Shown here: positions 9,117-18,313 of the stretch, in pieces | Layout of the letters: the number at the start of each line of letters is the position of its first letter | How positions within the stretch are numbered: the stretch's first letter is position 1 | From: Pantoea endophytica | GTDB lineage: Bacteria > Pseudomonadota > Gammaproteobacteria > Enterobacterales > Enterobacteriaceae | DNA: 64,000 nucleotides | Reading direction: 5' to 3' | Assembly: GCF_002858935.1 (NCBI RefSeq) | Contig: NZ_PJRT01000009.1 | Span: 412,649 to 476,648 of the forward strand | Notes under the pieces: model-generated | Seen by the model: only the letters and a program-made list of their open reading frames with translations | Told to the model about the DNA's origin: nothing | Database searches by the model: none | Translations under genes and position numbers: made by a program

Positions 9117-10136
9117 ATGAAAGCAGTGACGCTGGCCGAGCTGGCAAAACAACTGGGCGTCGGTGTCGCCACGGTTGACCGGGTACTCAACGATCGCGGT
9201 GGCGTATCGCCCGCCATGAGCAAAAAAATCCTGCAGGCCGCTCGTGACGCCGGTTTAAAACGCATTCTGCCCGAGGAGCATCGCCATCCGTGGCAGATCG
9301 AAGTGCTGCTCAGCGGCAACGCCTCCTTCTTCTTTCAGCAATTAGCGCAAGACTTTGCCAAACTCGCCGACCAGCTCGGTTATCGCCGCCTGCGTCTGCA
9401 TCGCACGCTGATCCCGGAAAATGCACCGGAAAAACTCGCCGCACACATCACCGCCAGCAGTAAAAAGATGGATGCGCTGATCGTCTTCGCCCATCAAAAC
9501 CCGCTGATCTACGATGCGCTCGCCGCCTGTAAAGCGCGCGGCGTGCCGGTGATCACGCTGGTCGCCGATCTGCCCGATGCCGCGCGGCTGTGCCACGTCG
9601 GTATCGATCAATACAAAGCCGGGCGCACCGCCGGTTTGATGCTCGGTAGCATGCTGTCGCAGCCGGGTGAAGTGGTGTTGATGAGCGGACGCGCGGATTA
9701 CGCAGCCCACCGCCTGCGCATTGAGGGCTTTCAGGCGGTGCTGGCCGAACGCTTTCCGCAGCTGCGCCTGCGCGAGATTCTTGCCGGTCAGGATGAGCGC
9801 GAACGCATTAGCCGCCTGTTAGAAAAAACGCTGGCCGCCTCGCCGCCGATTGTCGGGCTGTATAACACCGGCATTGGCAACACACAGGTGCACGAAGCGC
9901 TGGCGCGTCATCGTCTCGACGGTAAAGTGCTGTACGTCACGCACGAGTTGTACAGCACCACACGCCGACTATTGCAGGATCGCGTGCTGAACCTCACCCT
10001 CGATCAAAACACCCTGCGCCATGCTCAGCTCGCCTTAACGCTGATGCTGCGGCATCTGGAAGAGGGCGACATTCCCGACACCTATCAGCCTGGTAGAGTG
10101 GACTTTATGCTGTTTACGCAAGAGAACTTTACATAA
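9117..10136 (+). CDS. LacI/GalR-family transcriptional regulator (second copy)
   Basis: 339 residues. The N-terminal helix-turn-helix VTLAELAKQLGVGVATVDRV is very similar in its recognition helix to the first LacI-type regulator (GVGVATVDRVLN is shared), which hints at overlapping or related operators. The effector domain has VGIDQYKAGRTAGLMLGS and ends with a LNLTLDQNT-type stretch seen in ribose/sugar-binding regulators. There is no strong ribosome-binding site in front of 9117, and a repeat element ends 25 bases upstream. Its targets are probably the neighbouring sugar genes. Confidence 0.88.
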   Translation: MKAVTLAELAKQLGVGVATVDRVLNDRGGVSPAMSKKILQAARDAGLKRILPEEHRHPWQIEVLLSGNASFFFQQLAQDFAKLADQLGYRRLRLHRTLIPENAPEKLAAHITASSKKMDALIVFAHQNPLIYDALAACKARGVPVITLVADLPDAARLCHVGIDQYKAGRTAGLMLGSMLSQPGEVVLMSGRADYAAHRLRIEGFQAVLAERFPQLRLREILAGQDERERISRLLEKTLAASPPIVGLYNTGIGNTQVHEALARHRLDGKVLYVTHELYSTTRRLLQDRVLNLTLDQNTLRHAQLALTLMLRHLEEGDIPDTYQPGRVDFMLFTQENFT

Positions 10137-10237
10137 TCGGACTTTGCGTCCCACCGCCAGCGCGGTTAAATCGCCTGTATCACGCGCTGCTACACTCAGT
10201 AGCAGCAAAAATACAATCACAACAAGGCGAAACCACT

Positions 10238-11101
10238 ATGTCGGAACATCAGTATCAGCCCGCGAAAGTCTGGACCTGGGACCCGGAAGCCAAAGGTAAC
10301 GGCGCGAAAACCAACCGTCCAACCGCCGGGCCGACGCATGACAAAACCTTGCCGGTCGGCAAACATCCGCTGCAGCTATACTCGCTCGGCACGCCAAACG
10401 GCCAGAAAATTACTATCCTGCTGGAAGAGTTACTGGCGGTGGGTGCCAAAGACGCCGAGTACGATGCCTGGCTGATCCGTATCGGCGATGGCGATCAGTT
10501 CTCCAGCGGTTTTGTCGATGTAAACCCGAACTCGAAAATCCCGGCGCTGAGCGACCATTCCGTCACGCCACCGCAGCGCGTGTTTGAATCCGGCAATATC
10601 CTGCTCTATCTGGCCGAGAAGTTCGGTCACTTCCTGCCGACCTCGCTGGCAGGCCGCACCGAAACCCTGAACTGGTTGTTCTGGCTGCAAGGTTCTGCGC
10701 CGTATCTCGGCGGTGGCTTTGGTCACTTCTATCACTACGCGCCCGAGAAAATCGAGTACGCCATCAACCGCTTCACGCTGGAAGCTAAACGTCAGCTGGA
10801 CGTGCTGGATCGTCAGTTGGCCGACCATCGCTTCCTCGCCGGTGACGAATACACCATCGCCGATATCGCCACCTGGCCGTGGTACGGCAATCTGGTGCTG
10901 AACAACCAATATGGCGGCAGCGAATTCCTTGATGTGCAGTCGTACAAAAATGTGGTGCGCTGGGCGAAAGAGATTGCCGAGCGTCCGGCGGTGATTCGCG
11001 GGCGTAAAGTGAATCGTGCTTTTGGTGCCGAGCCGCAGGATCAGCTGCTGGAGCGCCATGATGCCGCCGATTTCGATAACAACACTGAAGACAAACGCTA
11101 G
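10238..11101 (+). CDS. yghU: Glutathione-dependent disulfide-bond oxidoreductase YghU
   Basis: 287 residues, matching the roughly 288 of the Escherichia coli protein. It is a Nu-class glutathione transferase: a long N-terminal arm (TWDPEAKGNGAKTNRP), a thioredoxin-fold domain with the TPNGQK glutathione-site motif near residue 53, VNPNSKIPAL with the cis-proline, and ESGNILLYLAEKFG. The helical C-terminal domain has FLAGDEYTIADIATWPW. The family binds two glutathiones and reduces disulfides or organic peroxides in the cytosol. An AAGGCG sequence precedes the ATG. It is followed 17 bases later by a DUF1330 gene, probably in one transcript. Confidence 0.95.
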   Translation: MSEHQYQPAKVWTWDPEAKGNGAKTNRPTAGPTHDKTLPVGKHPLQLYSLGTPNGQKITILLEELLAVGAKDAEYDAWLIRIGDGDQFSSGFVDVNPNSKIPALSDHSVTPPQRVFESGNILLYLAEKFGHFLPTSLAGRTETLNWLFWLQGSAPYLGGGFGHFYHYAPEKIEYAINRFTLEAKRQLDVLDRQLADHRFLAGDEYTIADIATWPWYGNLVLNNQYGGSEFLDVQSYKNVVRWAKEIAERPAVIRGRKVNRAFGAEPQDQLLERHDAADFDNNTEDKR

Positions 11102-11118
11102 GCGAGAGGAGAGAAATA

Positions 11119-11409
11119 ATGGCTGCATATGTGGTGTTTATTAAGGACGAAACCTTAGACCAGGACGAGCTGACGGCGTATGCCGAGAAAGCCGGACAGG
11201 CGCGCGGCGACCATCCCATCACCCCGTTGGCGTTTTATGGCGCCCTGGAAACGCTGGAAGGCCCGGAAGCGGAAGGCGTGGTGGTGCTCGAATTCCCGGA
11301 TGCTGAGGCGGCGAAAGGCTGGTATTTCAGCCCGGCGTATCAGGAAGCCAAAGCGCATCGCCTGAAAGGCGCGAAATACCGCGTGCTGCTGGTTAATGGC
11401 GTAGAGTAA
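11119..11409 (+). CDS. DUF1330 family small protein
   Basis: 96 residues with the dimeric ferredoxin-like alpha/beta-barrel pattern of DUF1330: AAYVVFIKDETLDQDELTAY, VVVLEFPDAEAAKGWYFSPA and YRVLLVNGVE. The function of this family is unknown. The ATG has GAGGAGAG just upstream. It follows yghU by 17 bases and probably shares its transcript. Confidence 0.85.
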   Translation: MAAYVVFIKDETLDQDELTAYAEKAGQARGDHPITPLAFYGALETLEGPEAEGVVVLEFPDAEAAKGWYFSPAYQEAKAHRLKGAKYRVLLVNGVE

Positions 11410-11416
11410 TTAACGT

Positions 11417-11440
11417 AAGGTCGCCATTCATGGCGACCTT
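11417..11440 (+). terminator. Hairpin terminator after the yghU operon
   Basis: AAGGTCGCCA and TGGCGACCTT form a perfect 10-bp stem with a TTCA loop, lying between converging genes. The T-run is short, so termination may be partial. A near-copy of the same stem is at 14091-14110. Confidence 0.65.
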
Positions 11441-11454
11441 TGCAAAGGTCACGC

Positions 11455-12906
11455 TTACCCCAACTTAAATAACGAAATCGCCTGCTTCAGCGCATTGGCC
11501 TGCTGCTGTTGCTGCTGCGCCACTTGCAGCGTTTCGGCCACGTGCTGCACGTTATGATGCACGCTGTGATCAATGCTATTGATGCTCTGCTGAATCTGCT
11601 CAATGCTCAAATTCTGCTGCTCACTCATCGCCGACAGTTCCGTCACCAGCTGCGATAACCCGCTAATACTGCTGTGAATCTCGCGCATGGTTTGCGCCGC
11701 ATGCTCCACCTGCACGGTGCCGTGTTCGGTGCTGGTGGAACTGGCATCCATCAGTTGACGAATTTCGCGTGCCGCACTTTCGCTGCGCATCGCCAGATTA
11801 CGCACTTCGCTGGCGACCACGGCAAAACCGCGTCCCTGATTACCGGCACGCGCCGCTTCCACCGAGGCGTTCAGCGACAGAATGTTGGTCTGAAACGCAA
11901 TGCCGTCGATCAGCTCCAGGATGATCTTCACCCTTCTCGACTCTTCGCTGATTTTCTCCATCGAGCGAATCGCCGACTGGATATTCTCTTCACCACGCGT
12001 CGCCACCGCGCGGGTTTCACTCGCCAGCTCGCACGCGCTTTGCGCTTTGTCCCGGGTTAAGCTGGCAGCGATACTGATTTCGCTCATGGCGCTGGCCGCC
12101 ACTTCCAGCGCTTGCGCCTGCTCGTCGGTACGCGTCGAGAGCGCGGCGTTGCGCTCCAGAATGCTGTCGGATTCCGCCAGCAGTTGACCGACGCCGTCGC
12201 TGACCTGATGCAAAGTGCCGTGTAGGGTCCCAAGCGTAGTACTGAAGGTGCGCGCGAACGGCGTTTCACTCCGCTGAGTATCGGCACGCAGCGTGAGATA
12301 ACCGGCTTGCTGATTAATGTGTGCCGCCAGTTGCGCCACTTCGCTGGCCGAGCGCGCATCCGCTGCCATCTGGCGTGCAATCACCAGCAGCATCGCGGTT
12401 TGCACCACGACAAACAGCGCGTGGAAAAACACCATGTCCCAGCCGGGATGATGAAACACCACCACGCCAAACAGATCATTTTCCTGCAGATAATTGAATA
12501 ACACATGATGCGTGGCTGCCGCCGCAGCGCCCATTACTAACGGGCGCACATCTCGCCACGCCAGCAGCGCCGACATCAACACAAACACCGAGAAGTGGTA
12601 TTCGGTTGCGCCACCGCCAACCTGAATAAGCAGCCCAGCCCAGCCGATTAACAGCGCGGATAAGACCATGCGCGACGTGAGCGTACCGCGCAGCGCGGTG
12701 CCGAAAAACGTCGCCAGCAGCGCCAATACCAAACCCGCAATTAGCGCCACCAGCACGCTGTCATTTAGCCAGCCAACGCCAAGTGCAATCGGCAACAGCG
12801 CCCAACTGAGGATCACCGCCAGGCTATCCGCGCGCTGTGCGATACGTTTGAGCGAAACCATCTCCACCGGCGAAGCCGCCGGGCCTGACAAGGGCGTTGC
12901 GATCAT
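11455..12906 (-). CDS. Methyl-accepting chemotaxis protein with a polytopic membrane sensor
   Basis: 483 residues. The first 190 or so residues form about six membrane helices with no large periplasmic loop. They include a conserved-looking patch [31 protein letters not shown] and [15 protein letters not shown] that is rich in histidine. The cytoplasmic part is a classic receptor signalling domain whose hairpin tip reads [18 protein letters not shown], the CheA/CheW contact site. No HAMP domain is evident. The ATG at 12906 is preferred over an upstream TTG at 12945. It probably relays a membrane or intracellular cue (ligand unknown) to the flagellar motor. It stands alone between unrelated genes. 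Confidence 0.9.
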   Translation of the reverse strand: MIATPLSGPAASPVEMVSLKRIAQRADSLAVILSWALLPIALGVGWLNDSVLVALIAGLVLALLATFFGTALRGTLTSRMVLSALLIGWAGLLIQVGGGATEYHFSVFVLMSALLAWRDVRPLVMGAAAAATHHVLFNYLQENDLFGVVVFHHPGWDMVFFHALFVVVQTAMLLVIARQMAADARSASEVAQLAAHINQQAGYLTLRADTQRSETPFARTFSTTLGTLHGTLHQVSDGVGQLLAESDSILERNAALSTRTDEQAQALEVAASAMSEISIAASLTRDKAQSACELASETRAVATRGEENIQSAIRSMEKISEESRRVKIILELIDGIAFQTNILSLNASVEAARAGNQGRGFAVVASEVRNLAMRSESAAREIRQLMDASSTSTEHGTVQVEHAAQTMREIHSSISGLSQLVTELSAMSEQQNLSIEQIQQSINSIDHSVHHNVQHVAETLQVAQQQQQQANALKQAISLFKLG

Positions 12907-13139
12907 GACATTTTTCCACACCAGAAGTTGATCGTAGAGCCCCAAAATCGTGGGGCAAAGCGCACGGACTCAGTGGTAAAAAACATCGGCAAGGCGGGAG
13001 GAAAGTTTAGTTGTGCTGATTAACGACGCGCAGAGCTGTGAGTATGATCACCTAAACCATGCAACACAATTTCATTCCCTTCGGCGTAGAAAGCGATAGA
13101 CTTGTTAGCAATGAATGCTCTCAGAACATTAACGGATAG

Positions 13140-14075
13140 ATGCTCACTATGGATTCACCTTGCACTCTCAGCGTCCTGGTCACGGCTCACAATTGCGAAA
13201 AATACATTGTTGAGACGTTAAACAGCCTCAAAAAGGCCTGCTCTGGCGTTGAGGATGCGGTCGAGGTTGTATTGGTGAATGACGCATCCACAGATAACAC
13301 CAGCGAGTTGCTGCACAGCTTTGCCGCTTCATTCAGCCAGGTGAAAATTTTTGACGTGATGTTCCGTAACATCGGCAAAGTGAGAAATTTTGGCGTCAGC
13401 AAATGCAGCGGCCACTTTGTCACGATGCTGGATGGCGACGATCAGCTTTTGCCGAACTCTTTTGCTGACATCGTGCAGTTTTTGCAGGCGCAACAACCCG
13501 ATATTCTGCTGGCGCCGCTGAATGAAATTTATGAAAAGAAGACCAAACTACACCAGTGGAAAGGTTTGCAGGTTAACGCCTTGTCGCAACATCAGGTGAT
13601 TGAAAAATTCCTCATCCATCGTGATATCCAGGCGCATTTTATCGGTCAGTTTATTAAACGCTCGCTGTTGGAAGATAACCATTTCCCTGACTTCAGTTGC
13701 TACGAAGATGCGTATTTATTCCCCTCGATTCTGAAAGCCAGTCAGACGATATTTTTAGCGAAGCAAAGCCCGTATCTCTATTTCAAACGAGAAAAAAGTC
13801 TCTCCAGCGCGCTGGATGCCGATAAAATATCGATGCTGATCAAAGCCACGCAACAGATGGATAATGTGCTCGGTGAAAGCTACCACAACCTGCTCGCTTG
13901 TCATTGGATCAATCTGGCGCATAAGTTTTATCCGCTGATTAACGCTGAACATGAGAAACAGGTGGTGAAGCAGGCGATTGAAAACGTCTCTTTCGTTTCA
14001 TTTTTGCTGGACAGTAAAGTCAGATTTAGTTTGAAGAAAAAATATCTGAGAATGAAATTGCGGAGAATGAACTGA
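13140..14075 (+). CDS. Family 2 glycosyltransferase, probably LPS core
   Basis: 311 residues. A GT-A fold is seen from the N-terminus: LSVLVTAHNCEKYIVETLNS, VVLVNDASTDNTSEL and the metal-binding MLDGDDQLLP. The C-terminus is basic (KKKYLRMKLRRMN), as in membrane-associated transferases. The start may be 13140 or the ATG nine bases later, which lies at a better distance from GGATAG. The gene faces an O-antigen ligase and a family 8 transferase, so a role in lipopolysaccharide core assembly is likely; sugar donor and linkage are unknown. Base composition is lower in G+C than the flanks, as is usual for surface-polysaccharide genes. Confidence 0.85.
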   Translation: MLTMDSPCTLSVLVTAHNCEKYIVETLNSLKKACSGVEDAVEVVLVNDASTDNTSELLHSFAASFSQVKIFDVMFRNIGKVRNFGVSKCSGHFVTMLDGDDQLLPNSFADIVQFLQAQQPDILLAPLNEIYEKKTKLHQWKGLQVNALSQHQVIEKFLIHRDIQAHFIGQFIKRSLLEDNHFPDFSCYEDAYLFPSILKASQTIFLAKQSPYLYFKREKSLSSALDADKISMLIKATQQMDNVLGESYHNLLACHWINLAHKFYPLINAEHEKQVVKQAIENVSFVSFLLDSKVRFSLKKKYLRMKLRRMN

Positions 14076-14090
14076 AGCGTTGAGAAAATC

Positions 14091-14110
14091 GGTCGCCTTC
14101 AATGGCGACC
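14091..14110. terminator. Hairpin between converging LPS genes
   Basis: GGTCGCC (14091-14097) pairs with GGCGACC (14104-14110) around TTCAAT. It is nearly the same stem as the one at 11417-11440. It lies between the glycosyltransferase stop and the ligase stop. Confidence 0.55.
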
Positions 14111-14119
14111 TTACAAATA

Positions 14120-15367
14120 TTAGATATGCGTTCGGGGCTTATGCTGCATCAGCGCATAGCTCATAATAATCGATGCCATCAGAATAAACACTGAACTGCT
14201 TTGAATCCATACGGTATCAGTCAAACCGAATATAAAAATGGAAACAGGAAGCAGCGCAACATCCAATGCCCGACGACGTATTGCCGCCACAATTAAACCG
14301 ACATAAAAAAGAATCAGGGTGACAGCACCCGCGATACCTTGCAGCGAAAGCGTTTCTAAAAAATCATCGTGCAAGTGATACATCACATTTTTATAAGCCT
14401 CAGGATTAGCGCGTTCATAGGTTTTAATATAAACGCGCGCTTTATCCGTTCTGTCATCCGGACTTTGCCCCAGCAGCGACCAGGAAACGCTGTGATAGCC
14501 ACTTTTCCAGATCGAGAAACGCGCACCAATTGAGGTATCATTATTTTTCTGATAGCTGTCTATTTCGTTCTGGATGTTGTCCAACCGATGCATAATGGAG
14601 CTGGGCATAAAGAACAGCCCCCCCGCAATGCAAAGAACTAAAATCACCAGCGAATATTTTCCTGCCCAGCGATGAACCAGATAAAAACAGAGCAAGTATA
14701 AAACGGGCAGCACCAACACCGCCGCACGTGACTCAGTGAGGAACATCAGCAGCATATTCACCACAAAGATAGCGGTGAACAGCAGAATTTGATTAAGGCG
14801 GTGAACTATGACCTTATTCACAATAAACAGGGCTGTTAATGCTAACGCCGTCATCAGGTATGAAACGGTACCGGCTGAATCGGTGAGTAATTTAATGCGT
14901 TGCTGCGTCTGAGCATGTTCGTACCAGCCGGCGCCCAGCGTCAGCAGCAAGCCAAAAATTAACAAGCACACGCTAATGCGCAGGACTTTCGCTGACAAAC
15001 AGTGACGCCACGCAATGAAAAAATAGCTGACAAAAGCGGAGATAATGAAAAGTTTACCGCCCTGAAAATAGTTATCCACTACATCGCTAAAATAGGCATC
15101 GGCATAAATGCGCGACCATATTACCCTGACTATGCCCAATAATAGAATGGGAACGGCGACGATGAAAGCACTCTTATCGATAATGAATTTTCTTTTTATT
15201 CCCTGGGCCAGCAGAAAAAATAGCGTTAAATAACCCACCAGATAAAATGTTTTCTTAGGATATGCGGGGATAACTAACGAGGTCGCAAATGCCAGGGTTA
15301 ACAGCAGAAAGCACAGCTGATAAATATTGTTTTCGGTTAACAGCGGCTTTAAACGTAAAGTCTGCAC
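14120..15367 (-). CDS. waaL: O-antigen ligase (WaaL family, Wzy_C domain)
   Basis: 415 residues with about ten to twelve membrane helices. Family features are TESRAAVLVLPVLY near residue 210, SIGARFSIWKSGYHS near 290 and the periplasmic-loop motif YHLHDDFLETLSLQGIAG near 340, which resembles the conserved His/Glu region of WaaL. WaaL transfers undecaprenyl-linked O-antigen to lipid A-core on the periplasmic face. The start is a GTG at 15367 that immediately follows the TGA of the upstream transferase, so translation is probably coupled. A related oligosaccharide ligase or polymerase is possible, but the core-transferase neighbours favour WaaL. Confidence 0.8.
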   Translation of the reverse strand: MQTLRLKPLLTENNIYQLCFLLLTLAFATSLVIPAYPKKTFYLVGYLTLFFLLAQGIKRKFIIDKSAFIVAVPILLLGIVRVIWSRIYADAYFSDVVDNYFQGGKLFIISAFVSYFFIAWRHCLSAKVLRISVCLLIFGLLLTLGAGWYEHAQTQQRIKLLTDSAGTVSYLMTALALTALFIVNKVIVHRLNQILLFTAIFVVNMLLMFLTESRAAVLVLPVLYLLCFYLVHRWAGKYSLVILVLCIAGGLFFMPSSIMHRLDNIQNEIDSYQKNNDTSIGARFSIWKSGYHSVSWSLLGQSPDDRTDKARVYIKTYERANPEAYKNVMYHLHDDFLETLSLQGIAGAVTLILFYVGLIVAAIRRRALDVALLPVSIFIFGLTDTVWIQSSSVFILMASIIMSYALMQHKPRTHI

Positions 15368-16336
15368 TCAAAAATACCTCATTTTAAAATACTTAATGCG
15401 CCAATAGAGTGCCGGCATCCATTGATGACTACGGAACAAAAATTTGTACATTCTCTTCGCTTGTTGCGCGTTTTTCGGTGTTTCAAAAGAGACGTCGGCT
15501 AATGGTGAAATCTGATAAAGATCGCGATAGTAATGGCCAACGTGCTGTTGATTCCACCGCTGCCAGGGTTTATCGGCACCCGCATAATGCAATAAGCAGG
15601 TATTTTTCGGCACATCCTGTGTATAACCGCTATCATCGTGTGAGAGCATATTAATGGTGTTAAAGCGCGTTTCCGTGAATATCACACGGTCCTCAAGCAA
15701 CGTATTCAACGCATCCTGATCAAGATACTGGAATTGTTTTCCCTTTTCGCTAAGCAAATTAAAAGCGCGTTCACTGATCTGCTCGCGGTTCCACTTTTGA
15801 ACATCAATCAGCATCATGCCGGCATTAAAATAGCGCTTTCCACGCAAGCCCACCTTTTCAGCCAACTGCGGTTGCAATGCCTGAATCTCGCCAACCACCA
15901 AGGCAATAACGTCAGCTGGCATGGCAATCTGCCATAATTCATCAAGAGGATTCAGACACACCATATCGGCATCGAGATAAAGCAATTTAGTGGCATGCGG
16001 CAAGATAAGCGGAGCGAGAAAACGATAATAGGTCGCGCGAGTGAACAACTCTGTGGTAGGGAACGCGCTAAACAAACTATCCTGAATATGATGCAGCGTT
16101 AACCCATGTGGCGATCCAGCGAATATTTTTTCCAGACGCGCAGTATCAACTGCAGATATTTCCGAAGAGATAAGATGAAAGTGATAACGAACATCATTGG
16201 CATGCTTGATTATCGACATGATGGTAATCAGCGAGTGGCCAATGAATTTACCATCAACACCAAAAAAAATATGCCGGTCGCTGTGCGCGGGAAAAAGGTG
16301 CTGAGAATTTATGGTGTTGAGAATCTCTTTATCCAT
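15368..16336 (-). CDS. Family 8 glycosyltransferase, WaaI/WaaO/WaaJ-like LPS hexosyltransferase
   Basis: 322 residues. The N-terminal retaining GT8 fold is marked by HIFFGVDGKFIGHSLITIMS, RATYYRFLAPLILP and the metal-binding DAD in KLLYLDADMVCLNPL. Further on are YFNAGMMLIDVQKWN, YLDQDALN and LLHYAGADKPWQRW. The C-terminal RMYKFLF and KYFKMRYF segment resembles the LPS glycosyltransferase C-terminal domain. Relatives add galactose or glucose to the outer core from UDP-sugars at the inner membrane. The ATG at 16336 fits the family N-terminus, but its ribosome site is weak; in-frame alternatives exist at 16363 (ATG) and 16393 (TTG). Directly followed by waaL. Confidence 0.88.
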   Translation of the reverse strand: MDKEILNTINSQHLFPAHSDRHIFFGVDGKFIGHSLITIMSIIKHANDVRYHFHLISSEISAVDTARLEKIFAGSPHGLTLHHIQDSLFSAFPTTELFTRATYYRFLAPLILPHATKLLYLDADMVCLNPLDELWQIAMPADVIALVVGEIQALQPQLAEKVGLRGKRYFNAGMMLIDVQKWNREQISERAFNLLSEKGKQFQYLDQDALNTLLEDRVIFTETRFNTINMLSHDDSGYTQDVPKNTCLLHYAGADKPWQRWNQQHVGHYYRDLYQISPLADVSFETPKNAQQAKRMYKFLFRSHQWMPALYWRIKYFKMRYF

Positions 16337-16491
16337 CCTGCACTTCTCTCCGGTCGAAAGCATGCGTTCTGTTAATGCATCATGCCTGAGCAATCATTAA
16401 CCAGAGACAATTCTGGTTGCAGCCGGAGTTTATCAGTCAGAGTTAGGCAAATAAAGCGAAGTGGAGGAGGAATAAATCGGGTTTCCAGCGT

Positions 16492-16519
16492 AAAACTCTC
16501 CTGCGAGCAGGAGAGTTTT
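16492..16519 (-). terminator. Rho-independent terminator of the sugar-binding-protein operon
   Basis: AAAACTCTCCT and AGGAGAGTTTT make a perfect 11-bp stem around GCGAGC. It ends in TTTT on the minus strand, 14 bases after the stop of the binding-protein gene. Confidence 0.85.
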
Positions 16520-16533
16520 GGTAAATAAAAATG

Positions 16534-17448
16534 TTATTTCGCCGCGAACTGCGCATAGTTCTCAGGCGTGATGGTTTGATACGGAATCCAGTTGAACTCC
16601 TGCACTTTTTGCTTCTCCAGCAGCGCTTTGGTCACCTGCACCGCGCCGGTCGCCTGCCCTTTCGCGTCCTGGAAAATGGTCAGCGTCATTTTGCCGTTCT
16701 TCACGAACTGCTGACCATCCGGCGTGCCGTCGATACCGGCGACCAAAATCTTCTCATTTTTCGCCTGGTTGAGCGCCATGATGGCACCAATCGCCATTTC
16801 ATCATTATTCGCTGCGATAGCGTCAATCGGGCGCTGATTCAGCAGCCAGCTCGATACCACATCCACCGCTTCGTTGCGCTGCCATTTGGCGCTCTGCTTT
16901 TCAATCACCTTCATATCTTTGTATTTGGCAATCACGGCTTCCACCGCGCGGGTGCGTTCACGCGCTTCTTCATTCGACAGCGCGCCCATCAAAATCGCCA
17001 CGTTGCCTTTGTAATTCATCTTCTTCGCCAGCGCTTCCATCTGCATTTCTCCGCCCAACGCCGAGTCTGAACCAACATACGCCATGTCGGTTGGCAGTTT
17101 CACTTCTGGCTTACGATTGACGAAGATCAGCGGAATGCCGGCATTTTTCGCCGCGGTAATCATTGGCAATACGCCTTGAGTGTCCACCGGATTGAGGATG
17201 ATGGCATCGACACCCTGATTAACAAAATCATCCACCTGCTGCACTTGCAGCGCGACATCGCCTTTGGCATCAACAAACTGGCTATTGAGCTGGTTAGCTT
17301 TCAGCTCTGCCTGCATCTGGGTGCGCAGAATCGAGACGAAGTTGAGATCGAAGTTAGCCAGCGCGACGCCGACGGTGAAGGTTTTAGCGCTCACGCTCAG
17401 GCTGAGCAGCAGCGCGCAGAGGCACAGCATCACATTTCTGATGTTCAT
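16534..17448 (-). CDS. Periplasmic sugar-binding protein (RbsB-like), orphan of its ABC transporter
   Basis: 304 residues. A Sec signal peptide (MNIRNVMLCLCALLLSLSVS, cleavage after AKT-proximal VSA) is followed by a type I periplasmic-binding fold: FTVGVALANFDLNF, DDFVNQGVDAIILNPVDTQG, PLIFVNRKPEV, AANNDEMAIGAIMAL and VAGIDGTPDGQQFV. It resembles ribose/galactose/inositol-binding proteins. AGGA lies 10 bases before the ATG. It is the last gene of the operon that starts at the sigma-54 promoter (19392-19407). No permease or ATPase of the matching CUT2 type is present in the window, so it must pair with a distant transporter or act as a chemotaxis or sensing protein. Confidence 0.9.
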   Translation of the reverse strand: MNIRNVMLCLCALLLSLSVSAKTFTVGVALANFDLNFVSILRTQMQAELKANQLNSQFVDAKGDVALQVQQVDDFVNQGVDAIILNPVDTQGVLPMITAAKNAGIPLIFVNRKPEVKLPTDMAYVGSDSALGGEMQMEALAKKMNYKGNVAILMGALSNEEARERTRAVEAVIAKYKDMKVIEKQSAKWQRNEAVDVVSSWLLNQRPIDAIAANNDEMAIGAIMALNQAKNEKILVAGIDGTPDGQQFVKNGKMTLTIFQDAKGQATGAVQVTKALLEKQKVQEFNWIPYQTITPENYAQFAAK

Positions 17449-17533
17449 GGGTTAGTCCTGTAGGGTTAAGATATTATTATTCATTTCATGAAGTTAACGC
17501 CGGCAAACAGGCGAATACCCGGCGGTGGAACCG

Positions 17534-18313
17534 TTAAAGCGTGAAGTGATCGCGAAACTGCTGCAGCGCGGCGCCGCTTTCGCCGCTGGCCCAGCCTTCC
17601 AGCGCCACGGTACCCTGATAACCAACATCGTGTAGCGCACGGGCGATGGCGCGATAGTTAATCTCGCCGGTGCCCGGCTGCTGACGCCCCGGCACATCGG
17701 CCACCTGAATCTCACCTATCGCCGAACCACAGCGACGAATCAGTTCGATCAAATTACCTTCGCCAATCTGCGCGTGATACAGGTCGAGGTTCATCTTCAG
17801 CGCCGGGCTTTTAACCGCTTCCACCAGCGCCAGCGTGTCGGCCGCCAGCGCGAACGGCGTACCGGGATGATCAACCGGCAAGTTAAGGTTCTCCAGCGTG
17901 AAGGTGCGTCCGGCGCGCTCGCCCAGCTGCGCCACTTTGCGCAGCGTGTCGGCCGCTTTCAGCCACATCGCGCCGGTCACCACGTCAACCGGTTTAACCG
18001 GCAAACCTTTGTTATCCAGTCCGGTACCGTGCAGGTTCAACGCCGGACAGTTGAGCCGCTCGGCCACCGCCAGCGACGCTTCAGCACTTTGCAGCAGTTG
18101 CTGAATCTCATCATCATCGGTCAGGTTGCCGCTGAGGTAGCCGGTCATCGAGGTGAAACGCGCGCCGGTCGCCGCCAGCGCATCGATATCTTTGTTGGCC
18201 CAGCCCCAGATTTCGACGCCAAAGCCCAGTGCATGAATGCGTTTCACGCGCTCGACAAAAGGCAGATCGAGAAACACCATTTCGGCACATACCGACAGCT
18301 GATAACCGGCCAT
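17534..18313 (-). CDS. Hydroxypyruvate isomerase-like TIM barrel (sugar isomerase)
   Basis: 259 residues, the usual length of Hyi/OtnI-type enzymes. Family traits are LSVCAEMVFLDLPFVERV at the N-terminus, GVEIWGWANKD, LNLHGTGLDN, the metal-site phrase FTLENLNLPVDHPGTPF and MNLDLYHAQIGEGNL, IGEIQVADVPGRQQPGTGEI and VALEGWAS. Known relatives isomerise hydroxypyruvate or 2-oxo-tetronates. Here the partner is an inositol-dehydrogenase-like enzyme, so the substrate may be a keto-sugar. Its ATG overlaps the upstream stop as TAATG, so translation is coupled. Confidence 0.85.
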   Translation of the reverse strand: MAGYQLSVCAEMVFLDLPFVERVKRIHALGFGVEIWGWANKDIDALAATGARFTSMTGYLSGNLTDDDEIQQLLQSAEASLAVAERLNCPALNLHGTGLDNKGLPVKPVDVVTGAMWLKAADTLRKVAQLGERAGRTFTLENLNLPVDHPGTPFALAADTLALVEAVKSPALKMNLDLYHAQIGEGNLIELIRRCGSAIGEIQVADVPGRQQPGTGEINYRAIARALHDVGYQGTVALEGWASGESGAALQQFRDHFTL

